Source: Alphaproteobacteria bacterium
GTDB lineage: Bacteria; Pseudomonadota; Alphaproteobacteria; RF32; CAG-239
Reading direction: 5' to 3'
Assembly: GCA_900767645.1 (NCBI GenBank)
Contig: CAAFZY010000003.1
Coordinates: 1 to 22,265, forward strand
DNA: 22,265 nucleotides
Positions within the stretch are counted from its first letter, which is position 1. The number at the start of each line of letters is the position of its first letter. Below, piece by piece: positions 20,989 to 22,265 of this stretch. A model generated the notes under the pieces. The model was not told the DNA's origin. It worked only from the letters and a program-made list of their open reading frames with translations, and searched no databases. Both the position numbers and the translations under genes were made by a program.

Positions 20989-21771
20989 TTATTTCCAAAG
21001 CATATTTATAGCGAAGCGTTCATCTGTGCCAATATTTTGTCCGGACAAGCTGGTGCAAAATTCACTACTTGCGGTAACGGTTAAATCTTTTAAGCAGACA
21101 CGCTCATCGGTACAATATTTATCACCGTAGTAAACGGCAAATATATTTGATGTATTTAGTCCATGGACTGAAATCAGTTCAATATACCATATCGAATCAC
21201 GACTTTCTCTTACCGTATTTAAAACATTTTGGCAAATTTGCACATCGTGCGAAGATTTGCCGTTATCCAAAAAAATAAGTACGGAAGAATAATACTTGCT
21301 TGGAAGCCAACCGGGTATGTTATAATACCCTGAATCCAGCTTTATTTGTGAGTTAAAAACATCATAAATATAGTCATTCTGATTGTTTTTCAGCATCTCT
21401 TTAGGAATATAATTAAGCTTATTAAGCACCGGAATTATTGATATGCGAGAAGAACTGCCTACCGGCACAGGGTTAGATTTAATTTGCAAACCGTAAGTCG
21501 CCACGGCATTAATAACTGTGCTTAATTGTTCCGCCTGTTTGTTGAGTTTATATTTCATCATCGCCTTGCTATAACCGGCGATGGCGCCGACGGACAAGAC
21601 GCCGATAATAGCCAGAACGCCAAGCATTTCAACCATACTTCTGCCGGTGCTCGCGCTCTTTTCTAAAGTGTCACACTCCGACTTGATCGGAGTGTCCATC
21701 CCCATAGTGTCACACTCCGGCTTGACCGGAGTGTCTAGGTCAAATAAATTAGCAAATTTTTTTATCATCAT
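20989..21771 (-). CDS. Type IV pilin-like protein with extended leader
   Basis: The 260-residue paralogue of the gene at 106-744 has Gly43 at -1, then R-S-M-V-E with Glu48 at +5. The hydrophobic helix that follows is nearly identical to the paralogue's. The cytoplasmic leader is 43 residues instead of 6, because it holds two in-frame copies of a palindromic DNA element that encode DTPVKPECDT (13-22) and DTPIKSECDT (26-35). The mature part has four cysteines (180, 220, 226, 239) placed as in the paralogue, flanked by similar short boxes (YGDKYCT, VCLKDL), while most other C-terminal sequence differs. The ATG at 21771 follows GAGGAG by 8 nt. A TTG one codon earlier is possible. Likely processed by prepilin peptidase and exposed outside the inner membrane. 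No terminator was seen before the next gene. Confidence 0.85.
   Translation of the reverse strand: MMIKKFANLFDLDTPVKPECDTMGMDTPIKSECDTLEKSASTGRSMVEMLGVLAIIGVLSVGAIAGYSKAMMKYKLNKQAEQLSTVINAVATYGLQIKSNPVPVGSSSRISIIPVLNKLNYIPKEMLKNNQNDYIYDVFNSQIKLDSGYYNIPGWLPSKYYSSVLIFLDNGKSSHDVQICQNVLNTVRESRDSIWYIELISVHGLNTSNIFAVYYGDKYCTDERVCLKDLTVTASSEFCTSLSGQNIGTDERFAINMLWK
21667..21696 (-). repeat. Palindromic element unit A inside the pilin-like gene
   Basis: The 30-base unit has stem ACACTCCGA / TCGGAGTGT (9 bp) around loop CTTGA. It is 28/30 identical to unit B at 21706-21735, in the same orientation and 39 bases (13 codons) away. The two differences are a compensatory A-T to G-C swap in the stem. The style recalls in-frame palindromic elements known from alphaproteobacteria such as Rickettsia (inference). 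Confidence 0.8.
21706..21735 (-). repeat. Palindromic element unit B inside the pilin-like gene
   Basis: This 30-base unit has stem ACACTCCGG / CCGGAGTGT (9 bp) around loop CTTGA. It is the tandem partner of unit A, with the last stem pair G-C instead of A-T. It is read in frame as DTPVKPECDT on the minus strand, within the region removed by prepilin peptidase. Confidence 0.8.
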
Positions 21772-21774
21772 CAA

Positions 21775-21812
21775 AAAATCTCCTCAAAAACGGTTAGTCT
21801 TAAGAAGATTTT
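21775..21812 (-). promoter_or_regulatory. 5'-UTR hairpin sequestering the SD of the second pilin-like gene
   Basis: On the minus strand AAAATCTTCTTAA (21812-21800) pairs with TTGAGGAGATTTT (21787-21775). That gives 13 pairs, two of them G-U. The SD GAGGAG is again in the 3' arm. It is homologous to the hairpin at 61-105. Substitutions between the copies keep pairing through wobble pairs. The regulatory role is inferred. Confidence 0.65.
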
Positions 21813-21820
21813 AGCTCGCG

Positions 21821-21870
21821 TTTTTTTTTTGCAATATTTACGAGTCCGGGGTGTGTATAAGTTGTATTTA
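21821..21870 (-). repeat. Leader repeat copy 2, upstream of the second pilin-like gene
   Basis: On the minus strand this runs TAAATACAAC, TTATACACA, ACTCGTAAATATTGC (21845-21831) and 10 A residues, in the same order as at 7-56. About nine of ten positions match over the full leader. The DnaA-like motif (21860-21852) differs from copy 1 only at the N position. Inverted relative to copy 1 across the window. Confidence 0.8.
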
Positions 21871-21907
21871 AATCCGCAAATTCTAAGACAGGGTGCCGAC
21901 CTTCTTA

Positions 21908-21934
21908 AAATTCCCCTCCTGAGGAGGGGAATTT
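21908..21934 (-). terminator. Strong hairpin, probable terminator of the right-edge minus-strand genes
   Basis: A perfect 12-bp stem AAATTCCCCTCC / GGAGGGGAATTT closes on a 3-nt loop. It lies about 50 bases after the stop codon of the small ORF at 21987 and before the pilin leader. The T-run is short, so a dispersed palindromic repeat is an alternative reading. The stretch 21935-21986 holds only a small palindrome (AAACCGGTTT). Confidence 0.6.
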
Positions 21935-21986
21935 ATTATAGCTGTGTGGTGTAAACCGGTTTAACGGTGATGGTTATTGTTGATTG

Positions 21987-22100
21987 TTATCTTTGCGGCA
22001 GGTTCATTTCATTTACATCAACATAACTGAAGTACAGAGCAACCGGCTCTTCAATTTTTTGCATGGTCGGATTATTAAGCAGTCCCGGCACACGCGACAT
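21987..22100 (-). CDS. Small ORF of unknown function (37 residues)
   Basis: The ATG overlaps the stop of the preceding frame (TAATG), and a purine-rich SD-like AGGGGCGGAAG lies just upstream. The peptide starts MSRVPGLLNNPTMQKIEEP and ends NEMNLPQR, with no membrane segment. Overlap and the downstream hairpin support translation as the last gene of a unit entering from the right. Not recognised. Paired small overlapping genes of this kind occur in phage structural operons, but nothing here proves that. Confidence 0.5.
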   Translation of the reverse strand: MSRVPGLLNNPTMQKIEEPVALYFSYVDVNEMNLPQR

Positions 22101-22265
22101 TATCTTCCGCCCCTAAATAGTTCTTCACGACTTTGTTTCAATCTTTGCGCAAAATCTTTAAGATATTCTTCTGACCGACCATTTTCTCGTGCCCACTGTA
22201 TTTTAAGAGTATCCATTTCTTCAAACCCTTTAAGCTCTTCTTCAGGGGTGAGTTTTTTTTCGACA
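22100..22265 (-). CDS. Partial CDS, C-terminal end only, unknown function
   Basis: An open frame enters from the window end (first full codon at 22264) and runs 54 codons to a TAA at 22100-22102. The visible part is highly charged and helical (TPEEELKGFEEMD, then EEYLKDFAQRLKQSREELF). Codon use is like the neighbouring genes, and it is coupled by TAATG to the next small ORF. The N-terminus lies outside the window, so the family cannot be judged. Confidence 0.6.
   Translation of the reverse strand, partial: VEKKLTPEEELKGFEEMDTLKIQWARENGRSEEYLKDFAQRLKQSREELFRGGR

Noticed and set aside
7..21870. Inverted leader repeats as ends of a 21.9-kb composite transposon
   Set aside because: No transposase or target-site duplication is seen, the repeats belong to paralogous genes, and the interval is core housekeeping content.

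Overview
The window looks like chromosomal DNA of a low-to-medium GC alphaproteobacterium. Support comes from the alpha-type AddB-AddA pair followed by trxA, the xerD/aroK neighbourhood, a DUF721 (DciA-like) gene next to a DsbA-like gene, and a split F0 operon (I, a, c, b', b) whose c subunit resembles Rhodospirillales proteins. An uncultured gut- or host-associated Rhodospirillales relative is my best guess from protein style. I could not test it by search.

Layout. (1) Positions 1-820 hold a type IV pilin-like gene on the + strand with a repeated leader and an SD-masking hairpin. (2) Positions 836-2243 hold, on the minus strand, a PilT/DotB-like ATPase and thioredoxin. (3) Positions 2335-10495 hold a minus-strand operon aroK-rph-rdgB-addB-addA for shikimate kinase, RNase PH, non-canonical NTP pyrophosphatase and the AddAB recombination helicase-nuclease. 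(4) Positions 10585-15263 hold a tightly packed plus-strand run: small membrane protein, xerD, dciA, DsbA-like thiol oxidoreductase, then the F0 genes. (5) Positions 15260-20156 hold a minus-strand operon sufS-sufT-sufE-sucC-sucD-comF with overlapping start and stop codons. (6) Positions 20294-21771 hold an unrecognised cytosolic protein and a second pilin-like gene, both minus strand. (7) The right edge has two small minus-strand reading frames, one cut by the window end.

The most unusual biology lies in the pilin-like genes at the two ends. They share an almost invariant N-terminal helix, four cysteines at equivalent places and otherwise diverged C-termini. Their non-coding leaders are more alike at DNA level than the conserved coding part. 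Both leaders fold into a long hairpin that buries the Shine-Dalgarno sequence, and a third partial copy of the leader repeat lies downstream of the first gene. The second gene also carries two in-frame palindromic inserts in its prepilin leader, with a compensatory base-pair change between them. Together these suggest a dispersed family of surface or secretion pilin-like proteins under shared translational control.

A second notable point is the succinyl-CoA synthetase-like pair. SucD lacks the phospho-acceptor histidine (Tyr248 instead) and its partner glutamate (Asn209 instead), and SucC has lost several conserved motifs, yet both frames are intact. A third is the ATP synthase c subunit, whose inner helix has lost nearly all the usual glycines. 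No tRNA, rRNA, CRISPR array or insertion sequence was seen.
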